Notes under the pieces: generated by a model
Seen by the model: the letters and a program-made list of their open reading frames with translations, nothing else
What the model was told of the DNA's origin: nothing
Databases searched by the model: none
Source: CAVVDT01 sp964568825
GTDB taxonomy: Bacteria; Pseudomonadota; Alphaproteobacteria; Rhizobiales; Aestuariivirgaceae
Direction: 5' to 3'
Assembly (NCBI GenBank): GCA_964568825.1
Contig: CAZMSA010000046.1
Span: 1 to 21,772, forward strand
Length of the DNA stretch: 21,772 nucleotides
Part shown: one piece after another, positions 15,996 to 21,772 of the stretch
Layout: every line of letters begins with the position of its first letter
How positions within the stretch are numbered: the first letter of the stretch is position 1
Position numbers and translations under genes: made by a program

Positions 15996-17246
15996 CTAAT
16001 GCAGGTTGGGCTGGGCGCCCTGGCCCTTTTCGTCGATCATCATGCCGCGCCGGAAGCGATCGAGCCGGTAGGCCGAATTGAGCTTGTGGGCCTCGTCCTT
16101 GGCGATGGTCCAGGCAAAGCACCACCCCGAGGCAGGCGTTGCCTTGAAGCCGCCATAACACCAGCCGCAATTGAGATAGAGGCCCTCGATGTTGGTCTTG
16201 TCGATGATCGGCGAACCGTCCATCGACATGTCCATGATGCCGCCCCACGAGCGCAGCACCTTGACGCGCGACAGTGCCGGGATCATCGCCACCCCGCCCT
16301 CGATGACATGCTCCATGGCCGGCAGGTTGCCACGCCGGGCATAGGAGTTGTAGCCGTCGAGATCGCCGCCGAAGACGAGGCCGCCCTTGTCGGACTGCGA
16401 CACGTAGAAATGTCCCGCGCCGAAGGTGACGACGCCGTCGATATAGGGTTTCAGCCCCTCCGACACGAAGGCCTGCAGCACATGGCTCTCGATCGGCAGC
16501 TTCATGCCCGCCATGCCGGCCACTTCCGAGGAATTGCCGGCCGCCGCCAGCCCCAGCTTCTTGCACTTGATGGCCCCGCGTGTCGTGTCGACACCGACGA
16601 CCTTGCCGTTTTCGATGCGGATGCCGGTGACGGCGCAATTCTGGATGATGTCGACGCCCCTGGTATCGGCGCCGCGCGCATAACCCCAGGCCACCGCGTC
16701 ATGGCGCACCGTACCGCCGCGCCGCTGCAACAGCCCGCCCTTGATGGGAAAGCGCGCGTTGTCGAAATCAAAGAACGGATACATCGCCCTGACGTCCTCG
16801 CGGTCGATCAGTTCGGCATCCACCCCATCGATGCGCATGGCATTGCCGCGCCGCGCGAACCCGTCGCGCTGCGGATCGGAATGGAAAAGATTGAGCACGC
16901 CCCTCTGCGACACCATGGCGTTGAAGTTGAAATCCTGTTCGAGGCCTTCCCACAGCTTCATCGACCATTCGTAGAACGGGTTGTTGCCCGGCAGCATGTA
17001 GTTGGAGCGGATGATGGTGGTGTTGCGCCCGATATTGCCGGAGCCGAGCCAGCTCTTTTCCAGAACGGCGATGTTCTTGAGGCCATGCTCCTTGGCGAGG
17101 TAATAGGCCGTCGCCAGGCCATGGCCGCCGCCGCCGACGATGACGATGTCGTATTCCGGCTTGGGATCCGGCTGGCGCCAGGCCGGCTGCCAGTGCTTGT
17201 GGCCGGAAAGGGCGTTTCTGGCCAGCGAGAAGATCGAATAGCGCAT
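15996..17246 (-). CDS. soxB: Sarcosine oxidase-type complex beta subunit SoxB (or MgdA)
   Basis: This 416-residue flavoprotein is the catalytic subunit that oxidises the N-methyl amine. It shows the FAD motif YDIVIVGGGGHGLATAYYL (32-50), GSGNIGRNTTIIRSNYM (68-84) and RRGGTVRHDAVAWGYARGAD (175-194). H182 in that last block is where I expect the covalent flavin histidine of the family. Near the C-terminus, WGGIMDMSMDGSPIIDKT and GWCYGGFKATPASG complete the DAO fold. It is the first gene of a four-gene operon and starts 102 nt from a divergent AraC-family regulator. The electron acceptor is oxygen in sarcosine oxidase and probably a respiratory carrier in N-methylglutamate dehydrogenase; sequence alone does not separate the two. 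Confidence 0.92.
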   Translation of the reverse strand: MRYSIFSLARNALSGHKHWQPAWRQPDPKPEYDIVIVGGGGHGLATAYYLAKEHGLKNIAVLEKSWLGSGNIGRNTTIIRSNYMLPGNNPFYEWSMKLWEGLEQDFNFNAMVSQRGVLNLFHSDPQRDGFARRGNAMRIDGVDAELIDREDVRAMYPFFDFDNARFPIKGGLLQRRGGTVRHDAVAWGYARGADTRGVDIIQNCAVTGIRIENGKVVGVDTTRGAIKCKKLGLAAAGNSSEVAGMAGMKLPIESHVLQAFVSEGLKPYIDGVVTFGAGHFYVSQSDKGGLVFGGDLDGYNSYARRGNLPAMEHVIEGGVAMIPALSRVKVLRSWGGIMDMSMDGSPIIDKTNIEGLYLNCGWCYGGFKATPASGWCFAWTIAKDEAHKLNSAYRLDRFRRGMMIDEKGQGAQPNLH

Positions 17247-17348
17247 GAAATGTCGTCCCCGTCGTCACTTGGGCAATCGGTCAACCATTGTGATGGAACA
17301 GGCGCGCAGGGCTAGCCTGAATGAGCCGGTTTATGGCATATTCGCGCC
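17247..17348. promoter_or_regulatory. Divergent promoter region of soxB and the GlxA-family regulator
   Basis: This 102-nt gap must hold the promoters of the soxBDAG operon and of the AraC-type regulator. On the soxB side a TTGACC (-35-like, 17278-17283) is visible, but no good -10 follows at the normal distance. That fits a promoter needing an activator. No ribosome site of note precedes the regulator's ATG. I saw no clear long direct repeats that would mark AraC half-sites. Confidence 0.45.
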
Positions 17349-18293
17349 ATGAAGGCTGAACCGGAGACCGTTGGCTTCCTGCTGATCCCGGGATTTGCCC
17401 TCATGTCCTACGCCTCGGCGGTCGAACCCTTGCGCGCTGCCAACCTGTTTGCCGGCCGCCAACTCTATCGCTGGGTACACATTTCCCACGCCAGCCCCAC
17501 CGTCGAAGCCTCGTGCGGCGCCACCGTCCCCTGTGCGGTGCGGGTGGGTGATGACATCGACGTCGATCTGCTTTTGGTGTGCGCCGGCGGCGATCCGGCC
17601 CGCTTCACCCATGCCCGCACCCTGGCATGGCTGAGAAGGCTGGCGCGTCGCGGCGTGGCGCTCGGCGGAGTGTCGGGCGGACCCTTCATCCTGGCGCGCG
17701 CCGGGGTCATGGCCGGCCACAACATGACCATCCACTGGGAGCACGCCCCGGCGCTGGCCGAAAGCTTTCCCGACCTGGCGCTCACCCGCTCGCTCTACAT
17801 CATCGACCGCAACCGCCTCACCTGCGCCGGCGGCGTGGCGCCGCTCGACATGATGCACGCCCTCATCGCCGGCCGCCACGGCAGCGCGCTGGCGACCCAG
17901 GTTTCCGACTGGTTCCTGCACACCGACATCCGCCCCGCCGGCGGCCCCCAGCGCTCGTCGCTGATCGAGCGCTACGGTGTGCATCGCCGCGAACTGGTGG
18001 CGGCGCTGGAACTGATGGAGACCCACATGTCGGAGCCCCTCGACCGCGCCGGCGTGGCCCGCCGCGTGGGCCTGTCGACCCGCCAGATCGACCGCTTGTT
18101 CGCTGAAGGGATGGGCATGAGCTTCCTGGAGCACTATCGCCGCATCCGCCTCGAGCGGGCGCGCGAGCTGCTGCGCCATTCGACAATGACGGTGACCGAG
18201 ATCGGCCTCGCCACCGGCTTTTCGAGCCCCAGCCACTTCGCCCGCAGCTATCGCCAGACTTTTGCCACCTCCCCCGGCAGCGAACGGCGCTGA
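17349..18293 (+). CDS. glxA: GlxA-family AraC regulator (GbdR/SouR-like), probable sox operon regulator
   Basis: This 314-residue regulator joins an N-terminal DJ-1/PfpI amidotransferase-like sensor domain (about 7-175) to a C-terminal AraC double helix-turn-helix (about 215-310). The sensor shows GFLLIPGFALMSYASAVEPLRAAN-type residues at 9-32, SGGPFILARAG (109-119) and CAGGVAPLDMM (159-169). The HTH shows VARRVGLSTRQIDRLF and IGLATGFSSPSHFARSYRQTF. GbdR and SouR of Pseudomonas have this architecture and activate glycine betaine and sarcosine genes. Rhizobial GlxA is named from a similar glutamine synthetase/sox-like neighbourhood, as I recall. Divergence from soxB makes activation of soxBDAG by the substrate or a related N-methyl compound the simplest inference. 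The ligand is not readable from sequence. Confidence 0.85.
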   Translation: MKAEPETVGFLLIPGFALMSYASAVEPLRAANLFAGRQLYRWVHISHASPTVEASCGATVPCAVRVGDDIDVDLLLVCAGGDPARFTHARTLAWLRRLARRGVALGGVSGGPFILARAGVMAGHNMTIHWEHAPALAESFPDLALTRSLYIIDRNRLTCAGGVAPLDMMHALIAGRHGSALATQVSDWFLHTDIRPAGGPQRSSLIERYGVHRRELVAALELMETHMSEPLDRAGVARRVGLSTRQIDRLFAEGMGMSFLEHYRRIRLERARELLRHSTMTVTEIGLATGFSSPSHFARSYRQTFATSPGSERR

Positions 18294-18314
18294 TAGAACC
18301 GCTCATCCTCGCTG

Positions 18315-18440
18315 CGCTTGACCCGCCCCTTCCCCCCAGTGTCATCGTCGGGCCTGACCCGACGACCTAGGGGCAACGAGCGCTGATCGCGCAACGCTTG
18401 ACCCGCGGCCCCCACGCCACTCACAATCGTCACCCCGGGG
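18315..18440. repeat. Eroded palindromic repeat cluster between convergent genes
   Basis: The 205-nt gap between the regulator and the LysE-type gene holds no gene. It contains an 8-bp hairpin TCGTCGGG/CCCGACGA (18345-18352 and 18358-18365, loop CCTGA). A 12-base direct repeat CGCTTGACCCGC occurs at 18315-18326 and 18395-18406, exactly 80 bp apart. A GTCACCCCGGGGTCC block lies near 18433-18447. These look like pieces of the GTCAT..CGGGC(C/T)TGACCCG..GACC dispersed palindromes I remember from alphaproteobacteria. The hairpin may end transcription from both sides. Confidence 0.55.
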
Positions 18441-18498
18441 TCCATTCCGCCCGCATTGCCATCTGCCACAGCGCCAGCGGCATGGCCGCCGCCGCCCT

Positions 18499-19107
18499 TC
18501 AGCGAGCGGCAATCGCTGCGGCCGCCAATGCCATCACCGTGGCGCTGAAGCGATTGCAGGCGCGCATGGCTCTGGCGGAACGGATGAGGCGGCGGGCCTG
18601 CGTCGCCAGCGCCACCCAGGTGAGATCAACCGCCATCAGCACCACGAACATGGTGGCGACCAGCTCGGCCCAGGCAACCCCGTTGACGTGGCCGAGATCG
18701 ATGAGGCTTGGCAGCAACGCCAGGTAGAACAGCATGATCTTGGGGTTGCCCAGCGTGATCGCCATTCCCGTGGCGAACATGCGCCAGCCCGAGCCCCGCG
18801 GCAGTTCCGCCTCAGCCGCTGCGACCGGCGCCCGCCACATCCGCCAGGCGAGGAAGGCAAGATAGGCAACGCCGAGATATTTTACGGCGACGAAGACCAC
18901 ATGGAAGGCCGCTGCCAGGAACGCCAGCCCGAAGGCCGCGCAGGTGAGCCACACACCCTCGCCGATCCACATGGCGGCGAGGAACGGCAGCACCGCGCGC
19001 CAGCCCGACGACAGGACGCGGGCCACCAGCGCCGCCACCGACGGCCCCGGCGCGCCGGCCGCGATGACCAGCGCCCCGGCAAAGATCAGGAGCGCCGAGA
19101 CCGTCAT
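18499..19107 (-). CDS. LysE/RhtB-family amino acid exporter
   Basis: This 202-residue inner-membrane protein has standard family length, with about six hydrophobic segments. The typical first-helix motif is present as GALVIAAGAPGPSVAALVARVLSSGWR (about residues 9-35), and GMAITLGNPKIMLFYLALLPSLID (around 113-136) carries the conserved NPK. The family exports amino acids or small amino compounds. The ATG at 19105-19107 was chosen; an in-frame GTG four codons upstream is an alternative, since GGAG abuts the ATG. It starts 14 nt after the glutamine synthetase stop and is almost surely co-transcribed with it. A role in exporting excess glutamine, glutamate or a gamma-glutamyl product is inference. 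Confidence 0.87.
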   Translation of the reverse strand: MTVSALLIFAGALVIAAGAPGPSVAALVARVLSSGWRAVLPFLAAMWIGEGVWLTCAAFGLAFLAAAFHVVFVAVKYLGVAYLAFLAWRMWRAPVAAAEAELPRGSGWRMFATGMAITLGNPKIMLFYLALLPSLIDLGHVNGVAWAELVATMFVVLMAVDLTWVALATQARRLIRSARAMRACNRFSATVMALAAAAIAAR

Positions 19108-19121
19108 CTCCAGTTCCACAT

Positions 19122-20429
19122 CTAGCAGTCGAGCGTCTTGTCGCGCTCCCACTCGGTCAGGTGGTGGCAGTACTGGTTCCACTCGCTCGTCTTGAGCTTG
19201 GTATAGGCATCGCACAGTTCCGCCCCCAGGGCCTCGCGCAGCATTTTCGATTTTGAAAAGTTGCGAACCGCATCGAGCAGGTTGAGCGGCAGCTTCTTGG
19301 CGCCCTTCACCTTGTGGCCATCGGCATACATGTCGATGTCGAGGCGCTTGCCCGGATCGGTCTTTTTGGCGATGCCGTCGAGCCCCGCCGCCAGAATGCC
19401 GGCCATCATCAGGTAAGCATTGGCCGCCCCGTCGGCGAGCCGCAATTCGAAACGCCCTTCATCGGGTATGCGGATCATGTGGGTGCGGTTGTTGCCGCCG
19501 TAGGTGATCGAGCTCGGCGACCACGTGGCGCCTGACAGGGTGCGCGGTGCGTTGATGCGCTTGTAGCTGTTCACCGTCGGATTGGTGATGGCGATGAGAT
19601 CCTCGGCATGATTGATGAGGCCGCCGAGGAAGTTGTAGCCGGTAGCCGAAACGCCGAGTTCGCCCTTGGCATCCTCGAACAGGTTGTTCTTGCCGGATTT
19701 GTCCCACACCGAAATGTGCACATGACAGCCATTGCCGGTGAGGTTGATGAACGGCTTGGGCATGAAGGTCCCCCTCAGCCCGTGCTTTTCGGCGATCGAT
19801 TTCACCATGAACTTGAAGAAGCACAACTGGTCGGCCGTGGTCATGGCGTCGGCAAAGTTCCAGTTGATCTCGAACTGCCCGTTGGCGTCCTCGTGATCGT
19901 TCTGGTAGGGCCCCCAGCCGAGCTGGATCATGGTCGAGCAGATTTCCTGGATGACGTCGATGCGGCGCATGATCGCCGACTGGTCGTAGCAGGGCTTTTC
20001 CTGGGTATCGCGGTGGTCCGAAATCGCCGAGCCGTCGGGATTGATGAGATGGAATTCCGGCTCCACCCCGGCCATCATCTTCATGCCCTGGGTGGCGGCG
20101 CGATCGATGAGACGTTGCAGCACATTGCGCGGCGCCTGCTCGACCAGCTTGCCGGCCATCATCGGATTGCCGGCCACCCAGGCGACCTCCGGCCGCCACG
20201 GCAGCTGGATGACGCTTGAAGCATCCGGCATCACGAACATGTCGGGATGCGCCGGCGTCATGTCGAGCCAGGTGGCAAAGCCGGCAAAGCTCGCCCCCGA
20301 TTTCTGCATGCCGGCAACCGCCTCGGCCGGCACCAGCTTGGCGCGCTGGGTGCCGAACAGGTCGGTGAAGTTGAACAGGAAGAATTTTACCTTGTTGTCC
20401 CTGGCGTATTTCGCAAGATCGGCGGCCAT
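19122..20429 (-). CDS. glnT: GlnT/GmaS-family glutamine synthetase (type III GlnT or gamma-glutamylmethylamide synthetase)
   Basis: This 435-residue cytoplasmic ligase joins glutamate to ammonia or an amine using ATP. Visible glutamine synthetase landmarks are GVEPEFHL (121-128, metal-binding glutamates), NDHEDANGQFEINW (177-190), TGNGCHVHIS (231-240, nucleotide/glutamate site) and NAPRTLSGATWSPSS with the arginine-rich GRFELRLADGAANAY. Length and N-terminus (KFFLFNFTDLFGTQRAKLVPAEA) fit rhizobial GlnT, and the same family includes GmaS, which makes gamma-glutamylmethylamide from methylamine. I cannot separate the two by eye. The context of an amt-like gene on one side and soxBDAG on the other fits GmaS or another gamma-glutamylamide role. 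The start has a GAGGGAGAG ribosome site. It lies downstream of a structured leader and an XRE-cupin regulator. Confidence 0.88.
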   Translation of the reverse strand: MAADLAKYARDNKVKFFLFNFTDLFGTQRAKLVPAEAVAGMQKSGASFAGFATWLDMTPAHPDMFVMPDASSVIQLPWRPEVAWVAGNPMMAGKLVEQAPRNVLQRLIDRAATQGMKMMAGVEPEFHLINPDGSAISDHRDTQEKPCYDQSAIMRRIDVIQEICSTMIQLGWGPYQNDHEDANGQFEINWNFADAMTTADQLCFFKFMVKSIAEKHGLRGTFMPKPFINLTGNGCHVHISVWDKSGKNNLFEDAKGELGVSATGYNFLGGLINHAEDLIAITNPTVNSYKRINAPRTLSGATWSPSSITYGGNNRTHMIRIPDEGRFELRLADGAANAYLMMAGILAAGLDGIAKKTDPGKRLDIDMYADGHKVKGAKKLPLNLLDAVRNFSKSKMLREALGAELCDAYTKLKTSEWNQYCHHLTEWERDKTLDC

Positions 20430-20449
20430 GCCCGCTCTCCCTCAAATGT

Positions 20450-20504
20450 TCCGGGCCTCCGATGCCCGGAGCCCCCACTGACCGGACAGGCCCTACCCCT
20501 GTCC
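20450..20504 (-). promoter_or_regulatory. Two tandem hairpins in the glnT leader
   Basis: Between the proposed promoter and the glnT start are two 7-bp inverted repeats, each with a 7-nt spacer. One is GGACAGG/CCTGTCC (20484-20490 and 20498-20504), the other TCCGGGC/GCCCGGA (20450-20456 and 20464-20470). In the transcript both would fall inside an approximately 80-nt leader. They could be mRNA folds, or the upstream one, lying just past the -10 box, could be an operator. I do not recognise a known riboswitch; the strands read are certain, the function is not. Confidence 0.45.
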
Positions 20505-20516
20505 CCTCTCGAAAAG

Positions 20517-20545
20517 ATGGTATCAGCAGCCCCGCGACTTCTCAA
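20517..20545 (-). promoter_or_regulatory. Candidate sigma-70 promoter of glnT-lysE
   Basis: Reading the minus strand, TTGAGA (20540-20545) matches the -35 consensus at five of six bases. TACCAT (20517-20522) matches the -10 at four of six, with exactly 17 nt between them. The start site would be near 20510, giving a leader of about 80 nt. This is a visual match only. The weak symmetric TTCAT/ATGAA element just upstream (about 20559-20576) could be a regulator site. Confidence 0.4.
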
Positions 20546-20596
20546 CCGTCAGGAAACTTCATTTCACTGCATGAATGACCAAAAGGCATCTGACGT

Positions 20597-21238
20597 TCAA
20601 CCGGTCTCGCGACTGTAGCTGATGACCGACAGGAAGCGGATCGGCAGGTGCCGCAGTTCCTCCGGCCCGTGCGGGGCCTGGGCATCGAAGAACAGCGAAT
20701 CCCCCGGCGACAGGTGAAAGGTCTTGGAGCCGTGGCGGTAGACCACCTCGCCTTCCAGCATGTAGATGAATTCCAGCCCGTCATGCTGAAATATGGGAAA
20801 CACATCGGACTCTTCGGTGAGGGTGATGAGATAGGGCTCGACGATGAGGGGACCGTGCGGCGTGTGGCCCAAAAGCTGGTACTGGTGGCCGGCCCGGGTG
20901 CCGCGGCGCTCGATCTTGAGGCCCTCGCCCGCCTTGACGAAGGTGGCGTCGTGGATTTCCTCAAACGAGCGGAACAGCGCCGTCACCGGTACATGCAGGG
21001 CCTTCGACAGGGCCTGCAGCGATGACAGCGACGGCGACGTCGAGCCGTTCTCGATCTTCGACAGCATACCCGCCGAGATGCCTGATGACTTGGCCAGTTC
21101 GGAAATCGTCAGGCCCAGCTTTTCGCGAAACCGCCGCACCTCGCGGCCAATCGCCTGCTCCAGCAGGCGGCCCTCGGCATCGCCCACGGCATGCGGGTCC
21201 TGATCGGTCCTTGAGGCGGCTGTCGCCGGCTTGTTCAT
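20597..21238 (-). CDS. XRE-family regulator with C-terminal cupin domain (PuuR-like)
   Basis: This 213-residue regulator has an N-terminal Cro/CI-type helix-turn-helix (about 26-82: IGREVRRFREKLGLTISELAKSSG-type start, then ISAGMLSKIENGSTSPSLSSLQALSKAL). Its C-terminal cupin (about 135-200) shows HDGLEFIYMLEGEVVYRHG and HLSPGDSLFFDAQAPHGPEEL. PuuR-type members control polyamine, betaine and glutamine synthetase-like genes, often with the gene next door. The start at 21236-21238 was chosen because TTGGAG precedes it and the likely promoter (-10 at 21257-21262) would place the transcript start near 21250. The ATG at 21248-21250 would then be nearly leaderless, and a longer reading begins with TTG. 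It lies 167 nt upstream of glnT in the same direction. Control of glnT-lysE is inferred. Confidence 0.87.
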   Translation of the reverse strand: MNKPATAASRTDQDPHAVGDAEGRLLEQAIGREVRRFREKLGLTISELAKSSGISAGMLSKIENGSTSPSLSSLQALSKALHVPVTALFRSFEEIHDATFVKAGEGLKIERRGTRAGHQYQLLGHTPHGPLIVEPYLITLTEESDVFPIFQHDGLEFIYMLEGEVVYRHGSKTFHLSPGDSLFFDAQAPHGPEELRHLPIRFLSVISYSRETG

Positions 21239-21256
21239 ATTCTCCAACATGGCCTC

Positions 21257-21286
21257 AACATAGTCCCCAACCGCTGCCCGGCTCAA
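21257..21286 (-). promoter_or_regulatory. Candidate promoter of the XRE-cupin regulator
   Basis: On the minus strand TTGAGC (21281-21286) and TATGTT (21257-21262) are spaced by 18 nt and lie directly after the terminator at 21305-21334. This is the expected place, because that terminator would cut off read-through from the genes to the right. The match is moderate (four or five of six bases at -35, four of six at -10). Confidence 0.35.
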
Positions 21287-21304
21287 GCGGCACGCCGCGC
21301 CCGC

Positions 21305-21334
21305 AAAAAGGCACCGGCCGCTAGGGCCGGTGCC
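21305..21334 (-). terminator. Rho-independent terminator of the amt-like/small-protein transcript
   Basis: A perfect 10-bp stem GGCACCGGCC/GGCCGGTGCC (21310-21319 and 21325-21334, 5-nt loop) is followed on the minus strand by TTTTT (21305-21309). It lies 30 bases after the stop of the 72-residue gene and ends that transcript before the XRE regulator. Confidence 0.88.
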
Positions 21335-21364
21335 GCTTGTCGCTGCGATTGGAGCCAGCGCCGG

Positions 21365-21583
21365 TCAGTACCGGTCGATGGCCTCTCTGGCCTTGTCGCC
21401 GCGCGCATCGGCATCCATTTCGGAGCGGATTTCACGCGCCTCGTTCCTCATCTGCAGCCAGTGCCAGCCGAGCCAGAAGATGACGCACAAGATGACCATC
21501 AGCACCTCGTGGCCCTGGAAGGGATAGATGGCCCCGACGTCCTTGAGGTCGACGGCCCAGCTTGTCATTCCATTGGTAGACAT
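21365..21583 (-). CDS. Small 72-aa single-span membrane protein next to the amt-like gene
   Basis: I do not recognise this family. The 72-residue product has a polar N-terminus (MSTNGMTSWAVDLKDVGAIYPFQ) and one clear hydrophobic helix (HEVLMVILCVIFWLGWHWLQ, about residues 25-44). A charged, probably helical cytoplasmic tail rich in Glu, Arg, Asp and Lys (45-72) ends in DRY. The start has an excellent AAAGGAGAT ribosome site 7 nt before the ATG, and a strong terminator follows the stop, so the gene is very likely real. It lies 27 nt after the amt-like stop and ends that operon. A role as a small partner of the transporter is inferred from position only. Confidence 0.82.
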   Translation of the reverse strand: MSTNGMTSWAVDLKDVGAIYPFQGHEVLMVILCVIFWLGWHWLQMRNEAREIRSEMDADARGDKAREAIDRY

Positions 21584-21610
21584 GGGTTATCTCCTTTGAC
21601 TGTCTTGAGC

Positions 21611-21772
21611 TTATGCCTTGACCATGGCCAGTTCGGCGGCCCGAACCTCGTCGAGCGCCGCGCGGTAGGTCTCTTCGCCCTCGAAATCGAGGCCCTCCAG
21701 TTCCACCTTGCGCGGAATGCGCAACAGCCCCATGGCGTTGAGGATCAGCGACATCACGTAGCCCGGCAGGAA
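21611..21772 (-). CDS. C-terminal end of a probable ammonium transporter (Amt), cut by window edge
   Basis: Only the last 53 residues are visible; the 5' part lies beyond base 21772. A hydrophobic stretch (YVMSLILNAMG) is followed by LLRIPRKVELEGLDFEGEETY and a charged helical tail ending AELAMVKA. The pattern of a last membrane helix, then a (G/L)LR(I/V)P..(V/E)E.EGLD block with a nearby EE.Y, is characteristic of Amt/AmtB C-termini. Those C-termini bind PII proteins and gate the channel. The visible part is short, so this is a family-level call. Amt proteins carry ammonium and often methylammonium, which fits the nearby glnT/gmaS-type gene. Confidence 0.6.
   Translation of the reverse strand, partial: FLPGYVMSLILNAMGLLRIPRKVELEGLDFEGEETYRAALDEVRAAELAMVKA

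Noticed and set aside
15759..17315. A 518-codon open frame on the plus strand across soxD and soxB
   Set aside because: It is the antisense shadow of two strongly conserved genes in GC-rich DNA; the translation is His/Arg/Ala-rich with no recognisable domain.
17247..17348. A glycine riboswitch ahead of the sox operon
   Set aside because: The gap is only 102 nt, shared by two divergent genes, and no tandem aptamer pattern is visible.

Overview
The window is GC-rich, tightly packed bacterial DNA with many 1-8 nt gene overlaps. It most resembles an alphaproteobacterium of the Hyphomicrobiales (Rhizobiales) type. The clues are a GlnT-type glutamine synthetase, a soxBDAG block beside a GlxA-family AraC regulator, and a dispersed palindrome with the CCGAAAAGTGG arm that I remember from that order. 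No tRNA, rRNA, CRISPR array, transposase or integrase is visible. Genus cannot be named from sequence alone.

Region 1 (1-8209, all minus strand) is a dipeptide import and breakdown operon. Read in the direction of transcription it holds a D-arginine-dehydrogenase-like flavoenzyme, dppA (periplasmic binding protein), a metal-complete M24 Xaa-Pro peptidase, dppB, dppC, an unrecognised 210-residue membrane-anchored protein, dppD and dppF (cut by the left edge). Peptides would be captured, imported and cleaved, and released D-amino acids oxidised. A 12-bp hairpin follows dppA and probably sets the excess of binding protein over permease.

Region 2 (8316-11993, plus strand) runs divergently from region 1 across a nested dyad. 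It holds a DoeA/EutD-like ectoine hydrolase that has lost most M24 metal ligands but keeps the creatinase-type histidine, a class I aminotransferase and an APC-family transporter. The other ectoine catabolism genes are absent. A Rhizobiales-type palindrome separates this set from the convergent sox operon.

Region 3 (12063-21772) encodes a SoxBDAG complex (sarcosine oxidase or its relative N-methylglutamate dehydrogenase), a divergent GlxA-family AraC regulator, a LysE/RhtB exporter, a GlnT/GmaS-family glutamine synthetase with a structured leader, an XRE-cupin regulator, a 72-residue single-span membrane protein and the C-terminus of what looks like an ammonium transporter. Ammonium/methylammonium uptake, a gamma-glutamylamide-type synthetase and a Sox/Mgd-type flavoenzyme together suggest methylamine or N-methyl amino acid use. 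The N-methylglutamate synthase genes (mgsABC/glxBCD) needed to complete that pathway are not in the window.

The most novel-looking items are the unknown protein coupled inside the dpp operon (1614-2246), the small membrane protein next to the putative amt gene (21365-21583), and the sox-glxA-lysE-glnT-XRE-amt neighbourhood as a unit.
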